Assembly (NCBI RefSeq): GCF_024171955.1
Contig: NZ_JAMTCS010000015.1
Span: 62,001-126,000, forward strand
Direction: 5' to 3'
Source of the DNA: Promicromonospora thailandica
GTDB taxonomy: Bacteria > Actinomycetota > Actinomycetes > Actinomycetales > Cellulomonadaceae
Length of the DNA stretch: 64,000 bases
Part shown: in pieces, positions 16,899-25,202 of the stretch
Layout: each line of letters begins with the position of its first letter
Position numbering within the stretch: position 1 is the stretch's first letter
Position numbers and translations under genes: made by a program
Notes under the pieces: generated by a model
Database searches by the model: none
Seen by the model: only the letters and a program-made list of their open reading frames with translations
What the model was told of the DNA's origin: nothing

Positions 16899-18173
16899 TC
16901 ACACCGCGAACAACAGGAACAGCCCCGCCCACGTGTAGCCCACCATCAGCAGCACCGCGGGCAGCTCGTCGGCGACGACGAGCGTGTGCTCGCGGCCCGG
17001 GGCCGCGCGCAGCGCGCGGTCGTGTGCCGCGAGAACGCCCACCAGGTGGCCGAGGATGATGCACACGACCTGGACCACGGCGACCACCGTCGGGTCGGGC
17101 ACCACGCGCACCTCCGCGCCCGGCGCCACGCCCCACTGCTGCACGAGCAGCAGCAGGCCGCGCGGCCCCTCGACCACCAGCAGGGAGGCGTAGTGCGCCA
17201 GCGTGTAGCCGGCGGCGATCGGTACGAGGGGAAGGGCGATGTCGGCCCGGCGCGTCGTCCACCGCAGGCTCGCCGCCACCAGGGCGCACACACCCACCAG
17301 CGCGACGGTCGCCACCGGCACGGGGGCGCCGGTCGTCTGCACGAAACCCGCCCAGACCGGCGACCCGGACGCGCTGTCGAAGATCGTGGAACCCCACCAG
17401 ACCGCGACGAACGCGGTGCTCCCGCGCGGGTGGTCCACGGCGGTCAGGCCCGCCAGCGGAGACCTCAGCACGTGGCGGCCGTCGTCGTCCCGGCCGAGCA
17501 CGCTCAGGCGCCCGGCGAGCTCCGAGTACACCTCGAACCCGTCGCCGCGCGCGAACCAGCTCGCACCACGCACCAGCGCGCACCCCAGCTGGACGACGGC
17601 GTAGCCGGTGAGCCAGGTACCGATCAGGCGCGGGTCGGTGCGGTCGGGGGCGACCAGCTCCAGCCACACGAAGGCCAGCAGCGCGGCGACGGCCGGCCAG
17701 TGACCGGTGCGGCCACCGGGCGCGGCCGCCGGCCGGAGCCCCGACACCGGGACGCGCAGGACCAGGCACAGCCCCGCGTGCAGGGTCCGCAACGGGTTCA
17801 GCCCGCGCCACACGGGCCCCAGCAGCACGCTGACCGGCACCAGCCCGACCCACAGCCAGACGAAGAGCGCGTGCGCCGCAGGGTTGGTCGCGTCGCGTGG
17901 CCCGAGCAGCGCGTCACCGACGACGTAGCCGGCCACCGCCAGCACCACGAGGCGGAGCGGCACGCGCCACGCCCGCGAGCGCAGGACGGCGTCCCACACC
18001 GCGGGCAGGCGCCGGGCCCCGCCCGCACGCGGCGTGCGCCACAGCACCGTGACCGCGAGGAACGACAGGACCACGGCCACCGTGCCGGCCTGCAGCACGA
18101 GGTCGAACGGCAGCGGGAGGTCCTGCGAGCTGCCGACGCCGTGGGCCGCGAGCGGCGCGTGGCGCGGCGTCAC
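16899..18173 (-). CDS. multi-pass membrane protein, last gene of the four-gene cupredoxin operon
   Basis: A 424-residue protein with about ten hydrophobic segments. The N-terminus carries His5 and His11 in LAAHGVGSSQDLPLP, a form I associate with a widespread bacterial membrane family that some records label fenitrothion hydrolase (from memory, unverified). Other landmarks are PVWRGLNPLRTLHAG, WFARGDGFEVYSEL and GYTLAHYASLLVVEG, where further His residues lie within or next to helices. The GTG start sits within the stop of the cupredoxin lipoprotein gene, so it is translationally coupled to it. Enzymatic function cannot be assigned; see the finding on the operon. Confidence 0.6.
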   Translation of the reverse strand: MTPRHAPLAAHGVGSSQDLPLPFDLVLQAGTVAVVLSFLAVTVLWRTPRAGGARRLPAVWDAVLRSRAWRVPLRLVVLAVAGYVVGDALLGPRDATNPAAHALFVWLWVGLVPVSVLLGPVWRGLNPLRTLHAGLCLVLRVPVSGLRPAAAPGGRTGHWPAVAALLAFVWLELVAPDRTDPRLIGTWLTGYAVVQLGCALVRGASWFARGDGFEVYSELAGRLSVLGRDDDGRHVLRSPLAGLTAVDHPRGSTAFVAVWWGSTIFDSASGSPVWAGFVQTTGAPVPVATVALVGVCALVAASLRWTTRRADIALPLVPIAAGYTLAHYASLLVVEGPRGLLLLVQQWGVAPGAEVRVVPDPTVVAVVQVVCIILGHLVGVLAAHDRALRAAPGREHTLVVADELPAVLLMVGYTWAGLFLLFAV

Positions 18174-18655
18174 CGGACCACGAGCTGGAGCAGCAGGGTC
18201 TCGGGGTGGGCCTCGACGTCGTAGACACCGGGGACGTCGGCAAGCACCTCGAGGCACGCCGGGTGCCCGGGCCCGGCCTCGCCCGCGACGTCGTAGCCGT
18301 GCACGTGGATCTCCGCCGGGACGTCCGCCTCGGCCCGGAGCACCACGGTGGCGCCGAGGGGCACCTCGACCCGGTCCGGGGCAGGTTCGACGCGGCCGTC
18401 CTTGACCGCCACCTCGACCTGGACCGCCGTCACGTCGCTGCTCAGCGGACCCGAGCAGCCCTCGTCAGGCACCTCCGCCGGCGGCGCCGCGGCATTCTCC
18501 CCGGCGGACGACGACGGCTCCTGCGCGGGGCCCGCCGCCGCACACCCGGTCAGCACGACGACCGTCACGGCACCCGCCGCCGCGCCGCGGGTCACGTCAC
18601 GCACCAGGGCACGGGCACGGGCACGGGTACTACGAACGGCAACATCTCGGAACAT
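18170..18655 (-). CDS. cupredoxin-like lipoprotein
   Basis: A 161-residue exported lipoprotein: a basic N-terminus, a hydrophobic segment and the lipobox LTGC at Cys38. An acidic linker leads to a beta-rich cupredoxin-type domain (about 75-161). EIHVHGYDV places His117 and His119 close together, and HPAC and VEAHPE supply His131, Cys134 and His150, candidates for copper ligands. It would be anchored outside the cell membrane. Its ATG shares its A with the stop of the upstream gene, and its stop overlaps the start of the next gene, so it is an integral part of the operon. Copper binding is inferred from the fold and residues. Confidence 0.75.
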   Translation of the reverse strand: MFRDVAVRSTRARARALVRDVTRGAAAGAVTVVVLTGCAAAGPAQEPSSSAGENAAAPPAEVPDEGCSGPLSSDVTAVQVEVAVKDGRVEPAPDRVEVPLGATVVLRAEADVPAEIHVHGYDVAGEAGPGHPACLEVLADVPGVYDVEAHPETLLLQLVVR

Positions 18656-19620
18656 CAGCTCTCGCTCTCTGTGAAGTCAGGGGAAGGTGCAGGGTGGGCG
18701 GACGGCGCCGCGCGGCCGGCGAGCACGCGCAGCGCGCCTGCGCCGGCCACGGCGGTGGCGAGCCCGGCGCCGAGCACCAGCGCGACGAGGAACCGTTCGA
18801 GCGCGGGCGGCCCGGCGACGGGCAGCACGGCGAAGTGGAAGACGGTCAGGTCGGGCAGCACGAAGACGACGCTCAGGCCCGCGCCGGCGCAGACGCCCAG
18901 CACGCCCCCCGCGCGGCCGCGCAGCGCGGCGACAGCCGCGGCCACGACGAGGGGCCAGACGAGCAGCCCGATGCCGGTCGCGTCGAGGAACGTGCCCCAC
19001 AGGGGCGCCGAGCGGACGGCGAGGGTCGCGCCGACGACGTGCGCCACCGACGCGGCGACCACCAGCAGGCCGGACACGGCCAGCAGCACGTGCGGCCGGG
19101 GCGAGCGCCGGGCCAGCACGAGGAGCACCGCGGCGATCCCCGCCGCGAGCGCCCACCAGGACGCCGCGCGAGGCGGCTGCCCGGCGACGAGCTCGCCGGT
19201 GACGGTCACGCGCGTGGGTCCGACGGTCAGCGGCACCTCCCAGGTGCCCCTCGACGCTGCGCCGAGATCCCGGTCCAGCGTCGTGGCGCGGGCGTCGATC
19301 CAGGTGGCGGACCCGCCGTCCGGCACGGTCACCGGGACGGTCTGCCCGTCGCCTGCCGGGACCTCGACACGCATCCCGGTGTCGTTGCGCACCCGCAGGC
19401 GGGCGCCGTCCTCGATGGTGGTGACGCTCAGCCCGGGCACCTGCGGGGTGACGGCGACGACAGCGCCGCGCGCCCGTGTCGGGCTGAGCCCGCCGGCGTG
19501 CGCCGACGCCGGGGGGATCTGGGCCACGACCTGGGCGAGCGCCAGCAGCAGGACCACCGCGAGGCGCGGCAGGACCCGGCCGCGGACGGGTGTCCGGCCC
19601 GCACGCAGGCCGGCGCTCAC
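18655..19620 (-). CDS. membrane protein with secreted N-terminal beta domain starting at His
   Basis: A 321-residue protein. A signal-like segment ends in PPASA at residue 40, which would leave His41 (HAGG) as the mature N-terminus. An extracytoplasmic beta-rich domain of about 110 residues follows, then six or seven membrane helices; two His residues are near helices (VAHVVGATL and DLTVFHFAVLP). An N-terminal His after signal removal is a copper-binding device in CopC proteins and in PmoB. The layout also recalls CopC-CopD fusions, so copper transport is an alternative. GTG start overlaps the preceding stop by four bases. No confident family match. Confidence 0.6.
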   Translation of the reverse strand: MSAGLRAGRTPVRGRVLPRLAVVLLLALAQVVAQIPPASAHAGGLSPTRARGAVVAVTPQVPGLSVTTIEDGARLRVRNDTGMRVEVPAGDGQTVPVTVPDGGSATWIDARATTLDRDLGAASRGTWEVPLTVGPTRVTVTGELVAGQPPRAASWWALAAGIAAVLLVLARRSPRPHVLLAVSGLLVVAASVAHVVGATLAVRSAPLWGTFLDATGIGLLVWPLVVAAAVAALRGRAGGVLGVCAGAGLSVVFVLPDLTVFHFAVLPVAGPPALERFLVALVLGAGLATAVAGAGALRVLAGRAAPSAHPAPSPDFTESES

Positions 19621-20705
19621 GACGCCACGGCCGCCTGGCCGGCGGGAGGCCGGCCGGCGCGAGACCCGGCGTCGCCACCCACACCGATCCGCCGCACCAC
19701 GTACGCCGTCCCGGCGCCCGTGAGGCCCACCAGCGCCAGCAGCCCGCTGATCATGTGCAGGTTCCAGGTCGGCGCGTCGGCCACGACCGCCGCGGCCCCG
19801 AGCACGACGGCCCACACCACGACGGGTGCGAGGAAGGCGAGCGCGACCCACCGGGTGTCCTCGTGCAGGCGCCGGGCGGCGGGTGCCAGGAGGCGTGCGC
19901 CCAGCTCGGTGACCGCGGCAGCGGCGGCGACGGCGACGGGGAGCCAGGGTCCGGCCCCCTCGCCGAACACGAGGTTCATCACGAAGGCGGGCACCGCGAC
20001 CAGCACCGTCGGCGCGCCGGCCGGCAGGCGCCAGCGGCGGGTGAGCACGAGCAGCGGGACCAGCAGCACGACGGTGCTGCCCACGTAGGCGTGGAACGTC
20101 TGGGCGTCGAAGGAGAAGGTGTTCGGCTCGGGCTCGCCGGACCCGAGCAGCGGGCTCGCCAGGGCCGAGGCGTGCAGGGTGTAGATGTGCACGGGCAGGG
20201 CGGCGAGCACCGCGGAGGCGATCGTGACGACGGCGTCGGCCCCGCGCAGCCGCGGCGGCGCGCCGGACGACGCCACCATGAGCGCCGGCCCGGAGGCCAC
20301 CAGGACCATGCCCGCGATGATGAGGTAGTGGCTCGGGCTGAAGAAGATCTCGAGACCCCGCTCGATGCCGAACAGGTTGTGCCACAGGGTGTCGATGCCG
20401 CCGCCGACCAGCAGCAGCCCCATGCCGATGCCGGGCAGCCGCAGGGCGGCGGGCGTCTCCCGCAGGAGGCGGCGGTAGGTCACCTGCTCGGGCAGCCGGG
20501 AGCGCAGCAGCCACAGCAGCGTGAGGCCGCACGCGGCGATGCCGGAGTACATCACGGCGTGCCACGGCGTCCAGAACGTCTCCAGGTCGGGGATGGTCGC
20601 GTGGGCGAAGGCGTCGAGCTGCAGCCCGGCCACGAGCCAGAGGCTCGCTCCGAGCAGCGTCCAGCGCTCGCGGGCGGTGAACGTGGCGGGCGGTGATGCG
20701 GACAT
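19617..20705 (-). CDS. multi-pass membrane protein with duplicated D-x3-H...P-x-H motif
   Basis: First gene of the operon: a 362-residue protein with about nine membrane segments. Residues 31-49 hold Asp31, His35 and His49 with FWTPWHAVMYSG after the second His. Residues 105-126 repeat the pattern with Asp105, His109 and His126 and FFSPSHYLIIAG. PmoC of particulate methane monooxygenase binds copper through Asp156, His160 and His173 in a D-x3-H...P-S-H arrangement, so the resemblance is notable. Homology is not shown. Further His residues occur in LPVHIYTLHAS and FDAQTFHAYVG. A 13-bp tandem repeat lies just upstream. Confidence 0.6.
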   Translation of the reverse strand: MSASPPATFTARERWTLLGASLWLVAGLQLDAFAHATIPDLETFWTPWHAVMYSGIAACGLTLLWLLRSRLPEQVTYRRLLRETPAALRLPGIGMGLLLVGGGIDTLWHNLFGIERGLEIFFSPSHYLIIAGMVLVASGPALMVASSGAPPRLRGADAVVTIASAVLAALPVHIYTLHASALASPLLGSGEPEPNTFSFDAQTFHAYVGSTVVLLVPLLVLTRRWRLPAGAPTVLVAVPAFVMNLVFGEGAGPWLPVAVAAAAAVTELGARLLAPAARRLHEDTRWVALAFLAPVVVWAVVLGAAAVVADAPTWNLHMISGLLALVGLTGAGTAYVVRRIGVGGDAGSRAGRPPAGQAAVAS

Positions 20706-20734
20706 CGGGGATGGTCCCTCTCAGGTCGTCCTGG

Positions 20735-20760
20735 TGGTCGGTCGCGATGGTCGGTCGCGA
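20735..20760. repeat. 13-bp tandem duplication upstream of the cupredoxin operon
   Basis: TGGTCGGTCGCGA occurs twice in direct succession (20735-20747 and 20748-20760), 30-55 bp before the first gene of the leftward operon. It may be a regulator-binding direct repeat or a recent slippage duplication. Confidence 0.6.
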
Positions 20761-20782
20761 ACACCAGCAACGTAGGAGGAGG

Positions 20783-20812
20783 GGCTCTGCCCCCACCTCC
20801 CCCGGCAGAGCC
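20783..20812 (-). terminator. hairpin after the two-component operon
   Basis: GGCTCTGCC at 20783-20791 pairs perfectly with GGCAGAGCC at 20804-20812 around a 12-base C-rich loop. It lies downstream of the response regulator stop and upstream of the cupredoxin operon, on the same strand, and probably separates the two transcripts. Confidence 0.5.
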
Positions 20813-20855
20813 ATCCGACCCCTACCGCAGGACCATCTTCACCCGCGGGCCGTGG

Positions 20856-21524
20856 TCACCGGCCCGGTACCACCAGCCCGTTCTCGTAGCCGAAGACGAC
20901 GGCCTGCACCCGGTCGCGCAGGCCGAGCTTCTGCAGGATCTTGCTGACGTGCGACTTGACCGTCTGCTCGCTGATGACGAGCCCCTGCGCGATCTCGCCG
21001 TTGGACAGGCCGCGCGTCATCAGGGTCAGCACCTCCCGCTCGCGCTCGGTCAGGGTGCGCAGCACGGGGTGCGCGGCCGGGTCGCGCGGGGCGGCCTCGA
21101 CGAACCGTTCGATGAGGCGCTGCGTGATCGCGGGCGCGAGCAGCGCGTCGCCGGAGGCGACCACGCGGACGGCGGCCGCGAGCTCGTCGGGGCTGGAGTC
21201 CTTGAGCAGGAAGCCGCTGGCCCCCGCCCGCAGCGCCTCGTACACGTAGTGGTCGGCGTCGAACGTGGTCAGCATGAGCACCCGCGGCCGGTCGGGGCGG
21301 GTCGCCGCCGGGCCGAGCAGCTCGCGGGTCGCGGCCAGGCCGTCGAGCTCCGGCATGCGCACGTCCATGAGCACGACGTCGGGCCGCAGCCTGCGCGCCT
21401 GGTCCACCCCCGCGCGCCCGTCGGCGGCCTCGCCCGCGACGGTGATGTCGTCGTGGGAGTCCAGGATGGCGCGGATGCCCACCCGGATCATCGGCTGGTC
21501 GTCCACCACGAGCACGTCGATCAT
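20856..21524 (-). CDS. NarL/LuxR-family response regulator
   Basis: A 222-residue response regulator. The receiver domain has the acidic pair Asp8-Asp9, phosphoacceptor Asp54 in VVLMDVRMPE and the conserved Lys in GFLLKDSS. A LuxR-type helix-turn-helix closes the protein (LTEREREVLTLMTRGLSN and ISEQTVKSHVSKILQKL). It overlaps its sensor kinase gene by four bases. Targets are unknown; the operon just downstream on the same strand is a candidate only because of position. Confidence 0.93.
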   Translation of the reverse strand: MIDVLVVDDQPMIRVGIRAILDSHDDITVAGEAADGRAGVDQARRLRPDVVLMDVRMPELDGLAATRELLGPAATRPDRPRVLMLTTFDADHYVYEALRAGASGFLLKDSSPDELAAAVRVVASGDALLAPAITQRLIERFVEAAPRDPAAHPVLRTLTEREREVLTLMTRGLSNGEIAQGLVISEQTVKSHVSKILQKLGLRDRVQAVVFGYENGLVVPGR

Positions 21525-22723
21525 CTGCCACCTTCCTCGTCGGGCCCCGCGGGCAGCGGGAGCCGTGCCGTGACCGCGTAGCCGCCGTCGGGCCGGGGGC
21601 CGTGGACGAGCTCGCCGCCCAGGCGGGCCGCCCGCTCTCGCATGCCCGTGACCCCGAGGCGCGGGCGGTGCGCGCCGTCGTGCGGCTCGACGCGTGCGGG
21701 CACCCCGCGTGTGTTGACGACGCTCACCGTCAGCCCCGCACCCGCTCGGTCCACCCGCACGGTCGCCGAGGAGCCGTGGGCGTGCCGGACGACGTTGCTC
21801 AGCGCCTCCTGCACGATGCGGTACACGGTGGTGCCCACGATGTCGGGCACCTGCCCCACCTCCGGGGCGACGCTCAGCGTGACGGGTCCGCCGTACCGGC
21901 CGGTGGCCTGGACGAGCTCGGGCAGGCGGGAGAACCCGGGCGCGGGGCCGGTCTCCGACTCGGTGTCGGTGGCGCGCAGCACGCCCAGGAGCTGGCGCAT
22001 CTCGCCGAGGGCGCCGCGGGCGGCCGCGGCGATGGCCGTGAACTCGTCGCGCGTGCCCGGGTCCGCGTCCGGGAGGCGGTACGGCGCCGACGTCGCCTGC
22101 ATGTGGATCACGGACATGCTGTGCGCCACGACGTCGTGCAGCTCGCGCGCGATCCGGGTGCGCTCCTCGACGAGGGTGCGTCGCTCGTGCTCCACCTCGG
22201 CGTCCCGCCGGGCCGCGGCGAGCTCGCCGCGGATCCGCTGCCGGTACCGGTAGGCGGTGCCTGCGATCAGCGCGACGAGGGAGCCCGCGCCGAGCACCAC
22301 CAGGGCGAGCGTCTCGTCGTACGGCGTCAGCTTGTCATCGGTGCCGGACAGCGCGACCAGCAGCACGGACAGCCCGGCGAGCGTCCACCAGGCGCCGACC
22401 GCGACCTGCCACGCGTGCCGCAGGGCGACCAGCCCGATGTGGGCCACCAGCACGCAGATGGTCACGGTCGGGAACGGCTCGGACGCGGCCGGGCCGGACG
22501 CCGCGAGGTTCAGCGTCACGGTCGCGGCACCCTGGGCGAGCGTGGCCGGCACGGGGTGGCGCAGCGCCACCGGCAGCGCCGCGCACGACACCGAGCTCAC
22601 CACGTACGCCACGAACGGATCCGCCCCCGCGCGGTTGGCCTCCAGGGCCAGCGCGATCATCCCGAACGCCGCCGCCACCGAGACCACGGCGGTCCACAGG
22701 AGGTCGGGGCGGCCGGTCGTCAC
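21521..22723 (-). CDS. two-component sensor histidine kinase (HisKA_3 type)
   Basis: A 400-residue membrane kinase. The first 160 residues hold four or five membrane helices with little extracytoplasmic sequence. The dimerisation box IARELHDVVAHSMSVI places the phosphorylated His at 196. The ATP-binding domain follows with YRIVQEALSNVVRHAHG and GVTGMRERAARLGGEL. This is the common NarX/DesK-type kinase of actinobacteria and it precedes the response regulator with an ATGA overlap. The lack of a large sensor domain suggests a membrane or cell-envelope signal. Confidence 0.92.
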   Translation of the reverse strand: MTTGRPDLLWTAVVSVAAAFGMIALALEANRAGADPFVAYVVSSVSCAALPVALRHPVPATLAQGAATVTLNLAASGPAASEPFPTVTICVLVAHIGLVALRHAWQVAVGAWWTLAGLSVLLVALSGTDDKLTPYDETLALVVLGAGSLVALIAGTAYRYRQRIRGELAAARRDAEVEHERRTLVEERTRIARELHDVVAHSMSVIHMQATSAPYRLPDADPGTRDEFTAIAAAARGALGEMRQLLGVLRATDTESETGPAPGFSRLPELVQATGRYGGPVTLSVAPEVGQVPDIVGTTVYRIVQEALSNVVRHAHGSSATVRVDRAGAGLTVSVVNTRGVPARVEPHDGAHRPRLGVTGMRERAARLGGELVHGPRPDGGYAVTARLPLPAGPDEEGGR

Positions 22724-22752
22724 CCGGGCATCCTAGGCGCCGCCGCGGTACC

Positions 22753-23670
22753 TCAGTGCGCCCGGTGGTCCACCAGCGGGGTGCGCGGCCCGCGCGCCGG
22801 CGCACGGTGCCGGCCGGACAGCGTCAGGAGGCGCACCACCCGGTGCCGGTGCGGCGCGTAGGGTGCCAGCAGCCGGAGCATCCCGGCGTCGTCCGTCCGT
22901 TCGCCGGACAGCGCCCACCCGACGGCCGCCGGCAGGTGGAAGTCGCCCACCGAGACCGCGTCGGCGTCACCGAACGCGCGCTGGGCCACCTCGGCGGAGG
23001 TCCAGACGCCCACGCCCTGCACCTTCTCCAGGCGTGGCCGGGCCTCGGCGCGCGGCATCGCGGCGGCCTCCTCGAGCCGCGGCGCGACCAGCGCGCAGCG
23101 GGTCACGGTCCGGGCGCGCCCCGGGTCGACGCCGGCCCGGTGCCAGTCCCAGACCGGCACGCGCGCCCACGTGCGCGCGTCGGGCACGACGAACAGCCCG
23201 CCCGGCACGCCCGCGGGCGCCGGTCCGGGCGCCCGCGTGCCGTACCGGCGCACGAGCCACCGCCAGGCGCGGTGCGCCGTGACCGTCTGCACCCGCTGCT
23301 CCAGCACCGCGGGCACGAGGGCCTCCAGCACCCGACCGCTGCGCGGGATGCGCATCCCGGCGGCACGCCGGTGCGCGTCACGCACCTGCGGCGGCGGGGC
23401 GAACCCGGCCGCGTCGTCGTCCTCGCCGAGCAGCACGGGCAGCGCCTCCGCGGCCTCGCGTGCGCCGTCACCCCACAGGTGCACGACGACGGCGTGCGGC
23501 CCCGCCGGGACGAACCGCTGCGTGACCGGCCCGCTGCGCAGGAGCGACGTGCGCCACAGGGTGCCGTCGGCGGCCCGGTGGAACGTCGGGTCGGCGGGTC
23601 CGTGCCCGAGCGGCCCGAGAGTCAGGCCGACGTCGAGCCGGCGCGGCGACGTGTGGCGGACGGTGAGCAC
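22753..23670 (-). CDS. AlkA-like DNA-3-methyladenine glycosylase
   Basis: A 305-residue HhH-GPD glycosylase that removes damaged bases in base-excision repair. The helix-hairpin-helix LEKVQGVGVWTSAEVAQ is at about 215-230 and the catalytic Asp is probably Asp243 in AVSVGDFHLP. LVPAVLEQRVQTVTAHRAWR is the usual entry to the HhH domain. The N-terminal 100 residues are the AlkA-type beta domain. No adaptive-response domain is attached. It is close to the kinase gene but separated by 29 bp, and could be a separate unit. Confidence 0.83.
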   Translation of the reverse strand: MLTVRHTSPRRLDVGLTLGPLGHGPADPTFHRAADGTLWRTSLLRSGPVTQRFVPAGPHAVVVHLWGDGAREAAEALPVLLGEDDDAAGFAPPPQVRDAHRRAAGMRIPRSGRVLEALVPAVLEQRVQTVTAHRAWRWLVRRYGTRAPGPAPAGVPGGLFVVPDARTWARVPVWDWHRAGVDPGRARTVTRCALVAPRLEEAAAMPRAEARPRLEKVQGVGVWTSAEVAQRAFGDADAVSVGDFHLPAAVGWALSGERTDDAGMLRLLAPYAPHRHRVVRLLTLSGRHRAPARGPRTPLVDHRAH

Positions 23671-23697
23671 ACCCCCAGTGGACCACGCCGCGGCGCC

Positions 23698-24408
23698 TCA
23701 GTCGGAACCGGCGGCCAGCGCGGCCACCTCACGGACCACCGTGGCGACCAGCAGGGGGTGCCCCAGCGGCCGGAAGTGTCCCGACAGCGGCAGCTCCACG
23801 TTGCGCGCCCCCGCCAGGTGGCCGGTCTCGGGGATGTGCGGGTCGAACGTGGGGTACACCGCGGTGATCCGGTCGTTGACCAGCAGCTCCCCGGCGAGGG
23901 CCAGCAGCACCGGGTCGCGCGGGTCGAACGACCGCAACGACCGGGAGAGCATGTACCGCGCCCAGCGCGACCCGGCGAAGGGCGTCGCGACGGCGACCAT
24001 GCCGCGCACCCGGCCGCCCGCCGGCGAGAGCATCACGTGCTTGCCGATGAGACCGCCCTTGCTGTGCGCGACGAGGACCACGTCCTCCAGCCCCGACCGT
24101 TCGAGGTGCTCGGCCACGACGTCGGCCGACTCGGGCACGGGCCGCGCGTTGTGCCGCAGGGCCTCCACGGCGTGCACCGGGTGCCCGGCCCGGGCCAGGG
24201 CGGTGGCGACCGGCCCCAGGAACTCCCAGGTCTCGTAGATGCCGGGCAGCAGCAGCACCGGAGCCACGCCACGCCCCGCGGCCACGACCGGGAGCGCCGG
24301 ACGACGCACGAGGTGGCGCAGCTGCCGGTCCACGGCCCAGGCGTAGTCGGCCGCCCAGGCACCGAGCCGCGCGATCGAGCCGCCGGCCGAGCGGCGCCGC
24401 GCCGTCAC
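23698..24408 (-). CDS. alpha/beta-hydrolase, lipase-like
   Basis: A 236-residue hydrolase. The nucleophile Ser116 is in LVAHSKGGLIGKH, the oxyanion region is LLLPGIYETWEF, and a C-terminal His is present in LSGHFRPLGHP. The Ser-Lys-Gly-Gly elbow is typical of triacylglycerol lipase and PGAP1-like proteins. A predicted amphipathic N-terminus and no clear signal peptide suggest cytoplasmic or membrane-associated action. It is the second gene of a pair, overlapping the preceding hydrolase by four bases. Substrate unknown. Confidence 0.8.
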   Translation of the reverse strand: MTARRRSAGGSIARLGAWAADYAWAVDRQLRHLVRRPALPVVAAGRGVAPVLLLPGIYETWEFLGPVATALARAGHPVHAVEALRHNARPVPESADVVAEHLERSGLEDVVLVAHSKGGLIGKHVMLSPAGGRVRGMVAVATPFAGSRWARYMLSRSLRSFDPRDPVLLALAGELLVNDRITAVYPTFDPHIPETGHLAGARNVELPLSGHFRPLGHPLLVATVVREVAALAAGSD

Positions 24409-25175
24409 GGCGTCCCCCGGCCCGCGGTACGCCCGGCGTCGAGGACGATCCCCGCGACCCCGGCGGGGTCGCTGTCCATGGCGTGGTGCCGGCCGCGCAC
24501 CGTGCGGTACCGGCCGTCGGGTGCACAGGCCGCGAGCGCCGCGACCCAGTCGGGCGGCGCGACGGGATCGTGCTCACCGCGCACCACGACCACGGGCACG
24601 CGAGCCCGGGGCAGCACCCGCTCGAGGCGGTGGTCGACGACGTGGCGGAGCTGGCCGAGGTAGTAGGGCACGCTGCAGCGCACGAAGGCGTCCACGAGCA
24701 GCACCCCGACGGTGGCGGGCGGCTCGCCTGCGGCGTCGGCGGCGAGGCGCAGCGCCTGGCGGGCGATGGTCCGGGTGCCGGGCTCCGCCGTCGGGCCGAC
24801 GAGGACGGCGGCACCGGCCGCGTCCGGGTGGTCGGCGAGGAGCTGGCCCACGACCTGCGCGCCCATGGAGTGGCCGACCACGACGGGGGCGGGCAGTCCG
24901 GCGTCCGCCACGTGGTCGGAGATGTAGCGCGCCAGTGCGGCGGCGTGGGCGGCGATGTCGACGTCGTGCCGCGGGCGCGGGGACGCGCCGTAGCCCGGCA
25001 GGTCGACGGCGTGCACCGCCGCACGGGTGGCGAGGTGCTCGCCGAGCCGCCGGTAGGCGCGGGCCGAGGAGCCGACCCCGTGCACGAGCACGACTGCCCT
25101 GTCCGGTGCGGCGGGTCCGCGCACGTGGCCGACGACGGTCAGGTCACCGAGCCGCGTGCGCGTCATGCGGTGCAC
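24405..25175 (-). CDS. alpha/beta-fold hydrolase
   Basis: A 256-residue hydrolase with the oxyanion loop VLVHGVGSSARAYRRLGEHL, the nucleophile Ser103 in VVGHSMGAQVVGQL and a terminal catalytic His in RGRHHAMDSDP. PGYGASPRP is the usual strand-4 motif. ATG at 25175 is used; a second ATG nine bases downstream is equally possible. Coupled to the next hydrolase by an ATGA overlap; two adjacent hydrolases of different types may act on one substrate, which cannot be named. Confidence 0.8.
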   Translation of the reverse strand: MHRMTRTRLGDLTVVGHVRGPAAPDRAVVLVHGVGSSARAYRRLGEHLATRAAVHAVDLPGYGASPRPRHDVDIAAHAAALARYISDHVADAGLPAPVVVGHSMGAQVVGQLLADHPDAAGAAVLVGPTAEPGTRTIARQALRLAADAAGEPPATVGVLLVDAFVRCSVPYYLGQLRHVVDHRLERVLPRARVPVVVVRGEHDPVAPPDWVAALAACAPDGRYRTVRGRHHAMDSDPAGVAGIVLDAGRTAGRGTP

Positions 25176-25202
25176 GGTACCGGCCCGGGACGGGGGCGCG
25201 CC

